Part shown: positions 1 through 6,377 of the stretch, in pieces
How the letters are laid out: the number at the start of each line of letters is the position of its first letter
Position numbering within the stretch: position 1 is the stretch's first letter
From: an uncultured Coriobacteriaceae bacterium
GTDB lineage: Bacteria; Actinomycetota; Coriobacteriia; Coriobacteriales; UMGS124
Direction of reading: 5' to 3'
Length of the DNA: 7,468 nt
Assembly (NCBI GenBank): GCA_900539345.1
Contig: UQBS01000089.1
Coordinates: 1-7,468 of the forward strand
Position numbers and translations under genes: made by a program
The notes under the pieces: generated by a model
The model's input: the letters and a program-made list of their open reading frames with translations, nothing else
Told to the model about the DNA's origin: nothing
Databases searched by the model: none

Positions 1-2
1 TT

Positions 3-1382
3 TTTCTTTTGGGCATATTGCTTACAAGTGCCGCCTTCGTTGCCGTGCCACATCAATTGCGCGAGCGCGAGGCGTTCCTGTGGCCCATCATGGCGCTTCT
101 GTCGTCGTTTGGTACCATGACGTTTGCAATGGCTGCAGACCAGACCACTTTTTCGCCCACGATGCTTTCGATCGCGGGCCTTATTGTCTTTGGCATGGGG
201 TATTTCTGGCTTACGGCCTGCTTTGTCTTGCTCGCTGCCCGCACGCAGACGTTCGCATGCGTCGCCGTGTGCGTCGCCGTGTCGCTGATCGTCGAGCCTG
301 TCTTAGTCTCTCAAGCCGAGGCGTTTCTGTCGCCTGCCGTGCAGGTCACGTTGGTGACGGTTATGCCCATCGTCTCTGCCGCCTTGTTTCAAGGGGCTCG
401 TCATGCCGCGCTGGCGCAGCGCTCGGTTGATAGCGCGCAGGACGGGGCGATGGCGTTCGGCGTGCCCCTGAAGCCCCGCACCTCGCTGGGACGTGCGGGT
501 CGGCGCAACGTAATGACGCTTGTCGTTGCCGCGTCGCTTCTTCTCGCCACCGTTCGCTCGCTGAGCTTCGTGGGCCTGTGGGGCGACGGCCACATCGCCT
601 CGGCCCAGGAGTGGCCCACCATGACCTCCTCTCCCGTGTTGTGGGCGGGGTATGCGATCGTGCTTGCGCTGTTCACGTATTTCGCAATCGTGAAGATGGA
701 GAATCTCCCGCCGCATCTGCGCTTCCAGCCCCCGCTTCTGATCGTCATCCTCACGCTGTTCGTGTCGCTGCTTCTTTCCGCCGAGCCCGACGCAAGCCCC
801 GCGGTCATCGACACGCTCATGCGTCTCAACGACTCGTTCTCGCACCTGTTGTTCTGGGTGCTTGTCGCCACGCTGCTCAATGTGACCCACATCCCTTCGT
901 ATCGCGCCATCGGCTCTGCCTCCGGCCTGTACGCGGCGGGCTCGATAATCTGGGTCTTGTTTTTGAGCAACACCACCGCCGTGGGCAACCTGATCGTGGT
1001 TGTGGTCATCTATGCGTTCTCGCTCGTTGCCATGCTCCTCGGTCTGGGCAGGCGCGACAAGGGCACCCCGCGCGATGCTGCCGCCCAGCCTGAGTCTGAA
1101 TCGCGGCAGGCGACTGGTGGTTCTCCCGCGGCGCTTATGACACGCGCCATTGAGGATCGCTGCGCCGAGGTGTCCGATACCTACGGGCTGTCGCCTCGTG
1201 AGACCGAGATCTTGAACTTGCTGGTACAAGGCCGTACGCGTGCGTATATTCAGGAAGACCTCGTGCTGGCTGAGAACACGGTGAAGACCCATGTCGCCCA
1301 CATTTATGGCAAGCTCGGCGTTAAAGACCGTAAAGAGATGGTTGACCTTATCTTTGACGCTCAAGCTGAGGGTGAGATGTAA
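3..1382 (+). CDS. Membrane-anchored LuxR-family transcriptional regulator (5' partial)
   Basis: This is a transcription factor with a large hydrophobic N-terminal half and a C-terminal LuxR-type helix-turn-helix. Numbering from the TTG at position 9, about ten membrane-spanning segments can be seen, near residues 24-42, 52-77, 81-100, 110-127, 168-190, 210-228, 241-257, 278-293, 303-320 and 327-346. A polar, low-complexity linker (about 347-385) follows. The DNA-binding domain covers about 394-450: it opens with LSPRETEIL and has the recognition-helix region AENTVKTHVAHIYGKLGV. The reading frame is open to the left edge, so the true start is probably outside the window and the TTG at 9 is unproven. 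Such membrane LuxR proteins are very common in Eggerthellaceae and usually sit beside the genes they control, which would lie left of this window. The signal sensed cannot be read from the sequence. The HTH call is firm; the membrane-sensor role is inferred. Confidence 0.88.
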   Translation, partial: FLLGILLTSAAFVAVPHQLREREAFLWPIMALLSSFGTMTFAMAADQTTFSPTMLSIAGLIVFGMGYFWLTACFVLLAARTQTFACVAVCVAVSLIVEPVLVSQAEAFLSPAVQVTLVTVMPIVSAALFQGARHAALAQRSVDSAQDGAMAFGVPLKPRTSLGRAGRRNVMTLVVAASLLLATVRSLSFVGLWGDGHIASAQEWPTMTSSPVLWAGYAIVLALFTYFAIVKMENLPPHLRFQPPLLIVILTLFVSLLLSAEPDASPAVIDTLMRLNDSFSHLLFWVLVATLLNVTHIPSYRAIGSASGLYAAGSIIWVLFLSNTTAVGNLIVVVVIYAFSLVAMLLGLGRRDKGTPRDAAAQPESESRQATGGSPAALMTRAIEDRCAEVSDTYGLSPRETEILNLLVQGRTRAYIQEDLVLAENTVKTHVAHIYGKLGVKDRKEMVDLIFDAQAEGEM

Positions 1383-1415
1383 GGTTTTAGTGCTCGGGCG
1401 CATTGGCAGCCACCC

Positions 1416-1445
1416 TTGTTGCGAGCGTTGCGCGTGCTATACAAT
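1416..1445 (+). promoter_or_regulatory. Probable sigma-70-type promoter of the GMP synthetase gene
   Basis: A TTGTTG -35-like box lies at 1416-1421 and a TACAAT -10 box at 1440-1445, 18 bases apart. An overlapping TATACA at 1438-1443 gives a 16-base spacing. It lies in the 133-base gap after the LuxR-family gene and would start a transcript near 1452, leaving a leader of about 64 bases. The match is by eye to the general bacterial consensus. Confidence 0.5.
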
Positions 1446-1461
1446 TAACCGCTAGGAAACA

Positions 1462-1486
1462 GAGTCGGGGCGGCATGCTCCGACTC
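1462..1486 (+). promoter_or_regulatory. Stem-loop in the leader of the GMP synthetase gene
   Basis: GAGTCGG at 1462-1468 pairs perfectly with CCGACTC at 1480-1486. A G-C and a G-T pair inside extend the stem to nine pairs around a seven-base loop. It would start about ten bases into the predicted transcript. No T-run follows, so it is not an ordinary terminator, and I recognise no known riboswitch class in it. It may stabilise the 5' end of the mRNA or bind a regulator; this is inference. Confidence 0.4.
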
Positions 1487-1515
1487 CCAAAAGACAGTTT
1501 CGAGAGGAGCCGTGC

Positions 1516-2499
1516 ATGGACCCCAACAAGCGCCCCGACGATATGGTGCGTATCACTACCCCCGAGCTCGCCCAGGCATTCATTGCTGAGAAGGTCGAGG
1601 AGGTTCGCGCCCAGGTCGGCGACAAGAACGTCCTGCTCGCCCTTTCGGGTGGCGTTGATTCCAGCGTCGTGGCGGCCCTTCTCATCAGGGCCATCGGCAA
1701 GCAGCTCATCTGCGTGCATGTGAACCACGGCCTCATGCGCAAGGGCGAGAGCGGGCAGGTTGTTGACGTGTTCCGCAACCAGCTCGACGCCAACCTGGTG
1801 TACGTCGACGCCTCCGACCGCTTCCTGAACCTGCTCGAGGGCGTCGAGGAGCCCGAGCGCAAGCGCAAGATCATCGGCGCCGAGTTCATCCGCGTCTTTG
1901 AGGAAGAGGCCCGCAAGGTGGGCGACCAGGTGAGCTTCCTGGCCCAGGGCACCATCTACCCCGACATCCTGGAGTCCGACGGCGTCAAGGCCCACCACAA
2001 CGTGGGCGGCCTGCCCGACGACCTGCAGTTCGAGCTCTGCGAGCCCGTCAAGCTGCTCTTCAAGGACGAGGTGCGCGTCATCGGCCGCGAGCTCGGCCTT
2101 CCCGAGAGCATGGTCGAGCGTCAGCCCTTCCCCGGCCCCGGTCTGGGCGTGCGCTGCCTGGGCGCCATCACGCGCGACCGCCTCGAGGCCCTGCGCGAGG
2201 CTGACGCCATCCTGCGCGCCGAGTTCGCCGAGGCTGGCCTTGAGGGTAAGGTCTGGCAGTACTTCGTGAGCGTGCCCGACTTTCGCGCCACCGGCGTGCG
2301 CGACGGCAAGCGCGCCTACGAGTGGCCTGCAATCATTCGCGCCGTCAACACGGTCGACGCCATGACCGCCGAGGTCCCCGAGCTCGACTGGGCGCTGCTC
2401 AAGAAGATCACCGCCCGCATCCTGGCCGAGGTCCCCGGCATCTGCCGCGTTGTGTACGATTTGACCCCCAAGCCCACCGGCACCATCGAGTGGGAGTAA
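1516..2499 (+). CDS. guaA: GMP synthetase, ATP-pyrophosphatase subunit without a glutaminase domain
   Basis: It converts XMP to GMP by adenylating XMP and aminating it, the last step of guanine nucleotide synthesis, in the cytoplasm. The 327 residues carry the P-loop LALSGGVDSSVV (about 41-52), QGTIYPDILES (144-154), KAHHNVGGLP (158-167), ERQPFPGPGLGVR (201-213) and the C-terminal TGTIEWE, so both the ATP-PPase domain and the dimerisation domain are complete. The N-terminal class I glutamine amidotransferase domain of ordinary bacterial GuaA (about 500-525 residues in all) is missing. The protein begins about 40 residues before the P-loop, as in archaeal two-subunit enzymes. The ATG at 1516 is supported by AGAGGAG at 1503-1509, six bases upstream. 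No frame of the 133 bases upstream holds a glutaminase. The enzyme may use free ammonia or a glutaminase encoded elsewhere. It has its own promoter and terminator. Confidence 0.93.
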   Translation: MDPNKRPDDMVRITTPELAQAFIAEKVEEVRAQVGDKNVLLALSGGVDSSVVAALLIRAIGKQLICVHVNHGLMRKGESGQVVDVFRNQLDANLVYVDASDRFLNLLEGVEEPERKRKIIGAEFIRVFEEEARKVGDQVSFLAQGTIYPDILESDGVKAHHNVGGLPDDLQFELCEPVKLLFKDEVRVIGRELGLPESMVERQPFPGPGLGVRCLGAITRDRLEALREADAILRAEFAEAGLEGKVWQYFVSVPDFRATGVRDGKRAYEWPAIIRAVNTVDAMTAEVPELDWALLKKITARILAEVPGICRVVYDLTPKPTGTIEWE

Positions 2500-2510
2500 A
2501 CGCTTGAAAT

Positions 2511-2548
2511 GGCCTGCCCCGGTACAATGACGGGACAGGCCGTTTTTT
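2511..2548 (+). terminator. Intrinsic terminator after the GMP synthetase gene
   Basis: GGCCTGCCCCG at 2511-2521 pairs with CGGGACAGGCC at 2531-2541, giving eleven positions with one C-A mismatch and a nine-base loop. Six T residues follow at 2543-2548. It begins 12 bases after the stop codon. There is no T-run on the other side, so it would not serve as a strong terminator for the minus strand. Confidence 0.85.
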
Positions 2549-2590
2549 GTTGCGCGCCTTTTGGCCCTTATCCTCCTTCTCCTTCGGCAG

Positions 2591-3183
2591 AGGCTTCAGG
2601 CTTCTCTTGTCGACGCACACCACGTCCATTGAGCCGAGCGCCTCCATGGCGTCGACGTTCTTCACGATGACATGCCGGTCTTTGAGCCGTCGGGCGCTTC
2701 CTGACAGGCAGACGCTTGTGACCACCGGTAGCATCTCGGGAACCAGCCCGACTGCTGTCCCGAGGGCAAAAAGCAGGGCCTGCGCCCAATCCCCGAGCAT
2801 GACGCCGCGCACAAGGATGACAAAGGGGAGCACGATGAGCATGCATCTGACCAAGGCGAGGCAGACGCTCTTGGCGCTGACGCTGTACTGAATCGTGTCA
2901 CCGGGGTTGAGCAGGCTGGCGTCCACCTGGCTCCAGCATTGGCTGTCTTTTTCCAGACAGTGGCGTGGCTGGTTGTGGACATGTGCCGGTCGGAGCTGTG
3001 CCTGGTTTCCTTTTCATAGAACAGCCTGACAAACCCGCCCACCAGCCACATGAGGAACAGGACGACCGGGGCGAACACGTCGACTTCGCCTTGCGTTTGC
3101 GGGGCCACATCGACGAGGGAGGCGAGTGCGGCCAATGCAAGCAGGAGCGTCGAGAACGGGTTGAAGAATGATTCCTTGAGCAT
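2591..3183 (-). pseudogene. Decayed magnesium-transporting P-type ATPase (MgtA/MgtB type)
   Basis: The minus strand keeps pieces of an Mg2+-importing P-type ATPase. It starts with ATG at 3183, behind an intact ribosome site (GAGAGAGGGA), and reads SFFNPFSTLLLALAALASLV, then a region ending STTSHATVW that matches the start of the actuator domain. A frameshift lies around 2925-2955. The next frame gives LLNPGDTI, then jumps at about 2880-2895 straight to the helix before the phosphorylation domain (VCLALVRCMLIVLPFVILV) and on to AVGLVPEMLPVVTS and HVIVKNVDAMEALGSMDVV. So roughly 100 residues of actuator domain are gone. Homology stops at CVDK: the DKTGTLT motif is destroyed and everything downstream (the nucleotide-binding domain and last helices) is absent. 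An intact protein would be near 900 residues. A TACAAT-like -10 (3210-3215, minus strand) remains, but no good -35. It cannot encode a working transporter. Confidence 0.85.
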
Positions 3184-3250
3184 CGAGGTCCCTCTCTCGC
3201 GTTGCCCCGATTGTATATCGCCTGCATTCGGGCGGGTTCTTGCTATTTCT

Positions 3251-3281
3251 TTGCTTTGTGGGGTGCATAAGCGGCTACACT
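3251..3281 (+). promoter_or_regulatory. Possible promoter of the dihydrouridine synthase gene
   Basis: TTGCTT at 3251-3256 and TACACT at 3276-3281 are spaced 19 bases apart, which is long but tolerated. A transcript would start near 3288 and have a leader of about 80 bases. It lies just upstream of the start of the divergent ATPase relic, so the 188-base region 3184-3370 once served both directions. Confidence 0.35.
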
Positions 3282-3370
3282 GTCGCGCCGGGGTGGGGGA
3301 GGGTCTCTCCACCGCGAGTTTTCCGTATCTGTCGGCGGCGCGCCCGTCGCACCCAATCAAAAGGCACCAG

Positions 3371-4336
3371 ATGATGAGACCAAAAATCCTGTCTCTTGCC
3401 CCCATGGAGGGGGTCACGGGACACGTGTTTCGCCGCGTGCACGCCGAGTGCTTCGGTGCGCTCAAGCGCTACTACACGCCGTTCATCTCCCCGCCACGAC
3501 TGGGCTCCACCTTTGGCCAGCGGTATCGCGAGGAGCTTGACCCGCTCAACAGCCAGGGCCTCGACGTCGTGCCCCAGCTGCTGACGAAGAACGCCGACGA
3601 GTTCGTGCACGCCGCACAGCTCCTGCGCGACATGGGCTACAGGGAGGTCAACATCAACCTGGGCTGTCCGTCGGGCACGGTCGTGGCCAAGGGGAAAGGT
3701 TCTGGCTTTCTGCGTAGCCCCGACGACCTCGAGATTTTCTTGCAAGATATATGTGCCAGGTCGCCTTTGCCGGTGTCGGTCAAGACGCGGCTCGGGGTCA
3801 CCGACGACGGCGAGTACGCAAGGCTCCTCGATCTGTATTGCCGCCTGCCGCTTGCCGAGCTCATCGTTCACTCACGGGTGCAAAAGGACCGCTACCAGGG
3901 AAAACCTCGGTGGGAGCCGTATGGCACCACGCTGGAGAAGGCGCCGTTTCCCGTTGCCTACAACGGCGACATCTTCACGGTCGACAACATGGGCGCCTTG
4001 CTGGACGCCTACCCCGAGACCCGCCACGTGATGCTGGGCAGGGGAATCGTCGCCAACCCGGCTCTGGCGCGCATGATTCGGGGCGGCCAGGCTGCCACGT
4101 TGGACGAGCTCGAGCATTTCCACGACAGGCTCTTTTGCGAATACGAGGCGCTCATGGGCGCCGACAACGCGGCTGCGCGCATGAAGGAGTGGTGGTCCTA
4201 CGCCAAGTGCTGCTTTGCCGATCCCGCCTCGGTTCACCTTGCCGTGAGAGGCGTGCGCGGCCAGGCCGAGTACATGGCCGCCGTCGAGCGCATCTTTGGC
4301 ACGGAAGCGCTCGCAGATGAGCCGCGTTTGCGTTAG
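3371..4336 (+). CDS. tRNA-dihydrouridine synthase (Dus family)
   Basis: This FMN- and NADPH-dependent enzyme reduces specific uridines in tRNA loops to dihydrouridine. The 321 residues show a TIM-barrel start with LAPMEGVTGHVFRR (9-22), the catalytic-cysteine motif NINLGCPSG (94-102, Cys99), VSVKTRLG (135-142), VHSR (166-169), the phosphate-binding strands VAYNGDI (195-201) and VMLGRGIVANP (220-230), and a C-terminal helical RNA-binding part that includes MKEWWSYAK (271-279). Length is normal for the family. The frame stays open for 107 codons upstream, but that stretch is antisense to the ATPase relic. The ATG at 3371 (or the adjacent one at 3374) directly precedes the conserved first strand and follows AAAAGG at 3358-3363. 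Which tRNA position it modifies cannot be told. The tail resembles the short Dus proteins of Firmicutes and Coriobacteriia. No clear terminator follows. Confidence 0.92.
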   Translation: MMRPKILSLAPMEGVTGHVFRRVHAECFGALKRYYTPFISPPRLGSTFGQRYREELDPLNSQGLDVVPQLLTKNADEFVHAAQLLRDMGYREVNINLGCPSGTVVAKGKGSGFLRSPDDLEIFLQDICARSPLPVSVKTRLGVTDDGEYARLLDLYCRLPLAELIVHSRVQKDRYQGKPRWEPYGTTLEKAPFPVAYNGDIFTVDNMGALLDAYPETRHVMLGRGIVANPALARMIRGGQAATLDELEHFHDRLFCEYEALMGADNAAARMKEWWSYAKCCFADPASVHLAVRGVRGQAEYMAAVERIFGTEALADEPRLR

Positions 4337-4456
4337 GTTCCGCGCGGCACTGGGCATGTCGCGCTAACGTACAAGATGAAGAAAGCACCCTTTGGGTGGG
4401 TCCCGTGCTCGCCCAATTTGTTGGCCATGCGTCAGTGCGCTGGCGGTTTTGTGGAC

Positions 4457-4487
4457 TTGGGCTCAAGCACTTTTTGCGCGCTAAAAT
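4457..4487 (+). promoter_or_regulatory. Possible promoter of the SulP transporter gene
   Basis: TTGGGC at 4457-4462 and TAAAAT at 4482-4487 are 19 bases apart; the -10 is good and the -35 and spacing are mediocre. Transcription would begin near 4494, just before the palindromes at 4500-4522. The rest of the 4337-4550 spacer holds only weak short hairpins. Confidence 0.38.
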
Positions 4488-4499
4488 GTCCCCCTCGCC

Positions 4500-4522
4500 T
4501 TTCTCGACGAGAAATCATTTCT
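4500..4522. promoter_or_regulatory. Overlapping palindromes in the SulP leader (candidate operator)
   Basis: TTTCTCGACGAGAAA at 4500-4514 is a perfect palindrome with seven-base arms and one central base. AGAAATCATTTCT at 4510-4522 is a second perfect palindrome with six-base arms, sharing five bases with the first. A related direct copy, CGAGAAGAAATCA at 4533-4545, repeats CGAGAAATCA (4508-4517) with a three-base insertion. All lie within 50 bases of the SulP start codon. Binding by a dimeric regulator is inferred; in RNA the arms could also fold into alternative short hairpins. Confidence 0.4.
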
Positions 4523-4550
4523 TATACCCATTCGAGAAGAAATCAGGCCC

Positions 4551-6236
4551 ATGCAGCGCGACAAGATTAAACCGATTCTGTTCAGCGTCATCAAGCATTC
4601 CAGCAAGGAGGAACTGCGCCGCCAGATCCCGAAGGACATCGTCTCGGGCATCGTTGTGGCGGTCGTGGCGCTGCCGCTTTCCATCGCGCTTGCCATCGCC
4701 TCGGGCGTGAGCCCCGAGCGCGGCATCTACACGGCCATCGTCGCCGGCTTCCTCATTGCCATGCTTGGTGGCTCACGCGTGCAGATTTCGGGCCCCACTG
4801 CTGCGTTTGCCACCATCGTCGCAGGTATCGTCGCCACTGACGGCCTCGAGGGCCTCGTGGCCGCCACGCTTATCGCCGGTGTGATCCTCATCTTGATGGG
4901 CCTGCTCAAACTCGGCACGCTCATCCGCTTCGTGCCTTACACCATCACCACAGGCTTTACCGCCGGCATCGCCGTCACCATCGTCATCGGCCAGATCAAG
5001 GATTTCCTGGGCCTTACCTACCCGGCCGGCACGGTCACCATCGACGCCGCCGACAAGCTTGCCGCCGTGGCCGCCAACATCTCCACCTTCAACTGGCAGG
5101 CCCTGCTCGTGGGCCTTGTGTGCCTGGCCATCCTCATCCTGTGGCCTCGCGTCAACGACAAGATCCCCGGGTCGCTTGTTGCCGTCATCGTCGGCGCCGT
5201 CATGGTGCCGCTCTTCGGCATGAATGTGAACACCATCGGCGACCTCTACACCATCCAAGCGGGGCTTCCCCAGTTCCAGGTGCCCCAGCTCAGCTTCGAG
5301 CTTTTCCGCAACGAGCTGTCCAACGGCGTCACCATCGCCATCCTGGCAGCAATTGAGTCCCTGCTTTCGTGCGTCGTGGCCGACTCCATGATCTCGGCTC
5401 ACCACCGCTGCAACATGGAGCTTATCGCGCAGGGCGTGGGCAACATTGGCTCGGTCCTGTTCGGCGGTATCCCTGCTACAGGTGCCATCGCTCGCACCGC
5501 CGCCAATGTCAGGAGCGGCGGCCGCACGCCCATCGCCGGCATGGTGCACGCTCTCGTGCTGCTGCTGGTGCTCGTCTTCCTCATGCCCTACGCTGCCCTC
5601 ATCCCTATGCCCACCATCGCCGCCATCCTGCTGCAGGTGGCCTACAACATGAGCGGCTGGCGCAACTTCGCACACCTGTGCCGCACCGCCTCGAAGGGTG
5701 CCGTGGGGGCGCTGCTCCTCACGTTTGTCCTCACCATCGTGTTTGACCTGGTCACGGCTATCGCTGCCGGCATGACCATCACGGTGGTCCTCTTCATGAA
5801 GATGGTGAGCGAGGAGACCGAGGTCAAGGGCTGGAAGTACTACTGCGACGAGAACTCCGAGGTCACGCACTTGCGCGAGCTTCCCAAGAGCGTGCGCGTC
5901 TACGAGATCAACGGCCCCATGTTCTTCGGCATGACCGACCGCATCACCGACATCTCGGTCAAGGAGTTCACCCGCTACCTCATCATCCGTATGCGCGGCG
6001 TGCCTTCGCTTGACTCCTCGGGCATGAACGCCCTGGAGAACCTCTACGAGTACTGCAAGGAGAACGGCGTGCAGCTCATCATCAGCCACGCCAACGAGCA
6101 GCCCATGGCCACCATGCGTCATGCCGGTTTCGTTGACCTGGTGGGCGAGGAGCACTTCCGCCCCAACATCGACGACGCCATTGCCCATGCCCGCGAGCTC
6201 GTCGCTGCCGACGAGCAGACACGGAAGGCTGCCTAG
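4551..6236 (+). CDS. SulP (SLC26) family anion transporter with C-terminal STAS domain
   Basis: This inner-membrane anion carrier has 561 residues, the usual SulP length. The hydrophobic core spans about 28-418. It contains the first-helix motif DIVSGIVVAVVALPLSIALA (29-48), the GPTAAF loop (81-86), the acidic helix AAIESLLS (266-273) and the family core ELIAQGVGNIGSVLFGG (290-306) running into IPATGAIARTAANV (307-320). A cytoplasmic STAS domain follows at about 445-555, with the loop PSLDSSGMNAL (485-495) that resembles the phosphorylation loop of anti-sigma antagonists. Known SulP substrates include sulfate, bicarbonate and dicarboxylates; the sequence alone does not say which applies, and no sulfate-assimilation or carbonic anhydrase gene is adjacent. 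The ATG at 4551 has only a weak ribosome site (AGG at 4545-4547, or AGAAG further up). The gene has its own terminator. Confidence 0.93.
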   Translation: MQRDKIKPILFSVIKHSSKEELRRQIPKDIVSGIVVAVVALPLSIALAIASGVSPERGIYTAIVAGFLIAMLGGSRVQISGPTAAFATIVAGIVATDGLEGLVAATLIAGVILILMGLLKLGTLIRFVPYTITTGFTAGIAVTIVIGQIKDFLGLTYPAGTVTIDAADKLAAVAANISTFNWQALLVGLVCLAILILWPRVNDKIPGSLVAVIVGAVMVPLFGMNVNTIGDLYTIQAGLPQFQVPQLSFELFRNELSNGVTIAILAAIESLLSCVVADSMISAHHRCNMELIAQGVGNIGSVLFGGIPATGAIARTAANVRSGGRTPIAGMVHALVLLLVLVFLMPYAALIPMPTIAAILLQVAYNMSGWRNFAHLCRTASKGAVGALLLTFVLTIVFDLVTAIAAGMTITVVLFMKMVSEETEVKGWKYYCDENSEVTHLRELPKSVRVYEINGPMFFGMTDRITDISVKEFTRYLIIRMRGVPSLDSSGMNALENLYEYCKENGVQLIISHANEQPMATMRHAGFVDLVGEEHFRPNIDDAIAHARELVAADEQTRKAA

Positions 6237-6255
6237 CGCGCACCTGCTTTTTCTC

Positions 6256-6293
6256 AAGGCCGCTTGCTTCCTGCTGGGGGCGAGCGGCCTTTT
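6256..6293 (+). terminator. Intrinsic terminator after the SulP gene
   Basis: AAGGCCGCTTGC at 6256-6267 pairs with GCGAGCGGCCTT at 6280-6291: twelve pairs including one G-T, around a twelve-base loop. A short run of four T residues covers 6290-6293. It begins 20 bases after the SulP stop codon and precedes the next gene's promoter. Confidence 0.75.
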
Positions 6294-6309
6294 GCGTATT
6301 GCGCTGGTT

Positions 6310-6338
6310 TTGTCGCTTCGCGCGGCAACGGGTACAAT
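6310..6338 (+). promoter_or_regulatory. Promoter of the metallophosphoesterase gene
   Basis: TTGTCG at 6310-6315 and TACAAT at 6333-6338 are separated by exactly 17 bases, the best-formed promoter in the window. Transcription would begin near 6345, giving a leader of about 33 bases with the GAAAGG ribosome site. Confidence 0.6.
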
Positions 6339-6344
6339 CGTTGC
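6325..6344. promoter_or_regulatory. Inverted repeat enclosing the -10 box (candidate operator)
   Basis: GCAACG at 6325-6330 and CGTTGC at 6339-6344 are perfect reverse complements, with the eight bases between them containing the whole TACAAT -10 box. A protein bound here would block RNA polymerase, so repression is a reasonable inference. Six-base arms can also arise by chance. Confidence 0.35.
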
Positions 6345-6377
6345 GTTTGGTTTTGCGGCCCCAACCGAAAGGCCCCC

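Noticed and set aside
2504..2528. Promoter from TTGAAA (2504-2509) and TACAAT (2523-2528)
   Set aside because: The spacing is only 13 bases and the -10-like sequence is the loop of the intrinsic terminator.
3292..3313. Hairpin GGTGG/CCACC in the dihydrouridine synthase leader
   Set aside because: Only five solid pairs plus G-T pairs in a G-rich stretch; likely chance.
3050..3370. In-frame N-terminal extension of the dihydrouridine synthase (107 codons)
   Set aside because: It is antisense to the ATPase relic and crosses the likely promoter, and the conserved barrel begins right at the ATG at 3371 with a ribosome site before it.
4329..4371. Terminator of the dihydrouridine synthase gene formed by TGCGTTAG and CTAACGTA
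   Set aside because: The arms are short, the loop is long, part of the stem is inside the stop codon region and no T-run follows.
4384..4410. Hairpin around CACCCTTTGGGTG in the spacer before the SulP gene
   Set aside because: The stem is short, there is no T-run, and competing pairings make it unconvincing as a terminator or regulatory element.
4376..4570. A 64-codon frame starting MKKAPFGW in the spacer before the SulP gene
   Set aside because: It has no ribosome site, no recognisable features, and runs through the probable promoter and palindromes into the SulP start.
6264..6377. In-frame N-terminal extension of the phosphoesterase
   Set aside because: It overlaps the SulP terminator and the promoter at 6310-6338. 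The ATG at 6378 has a ribosome site and starts just before the first conserved strand.
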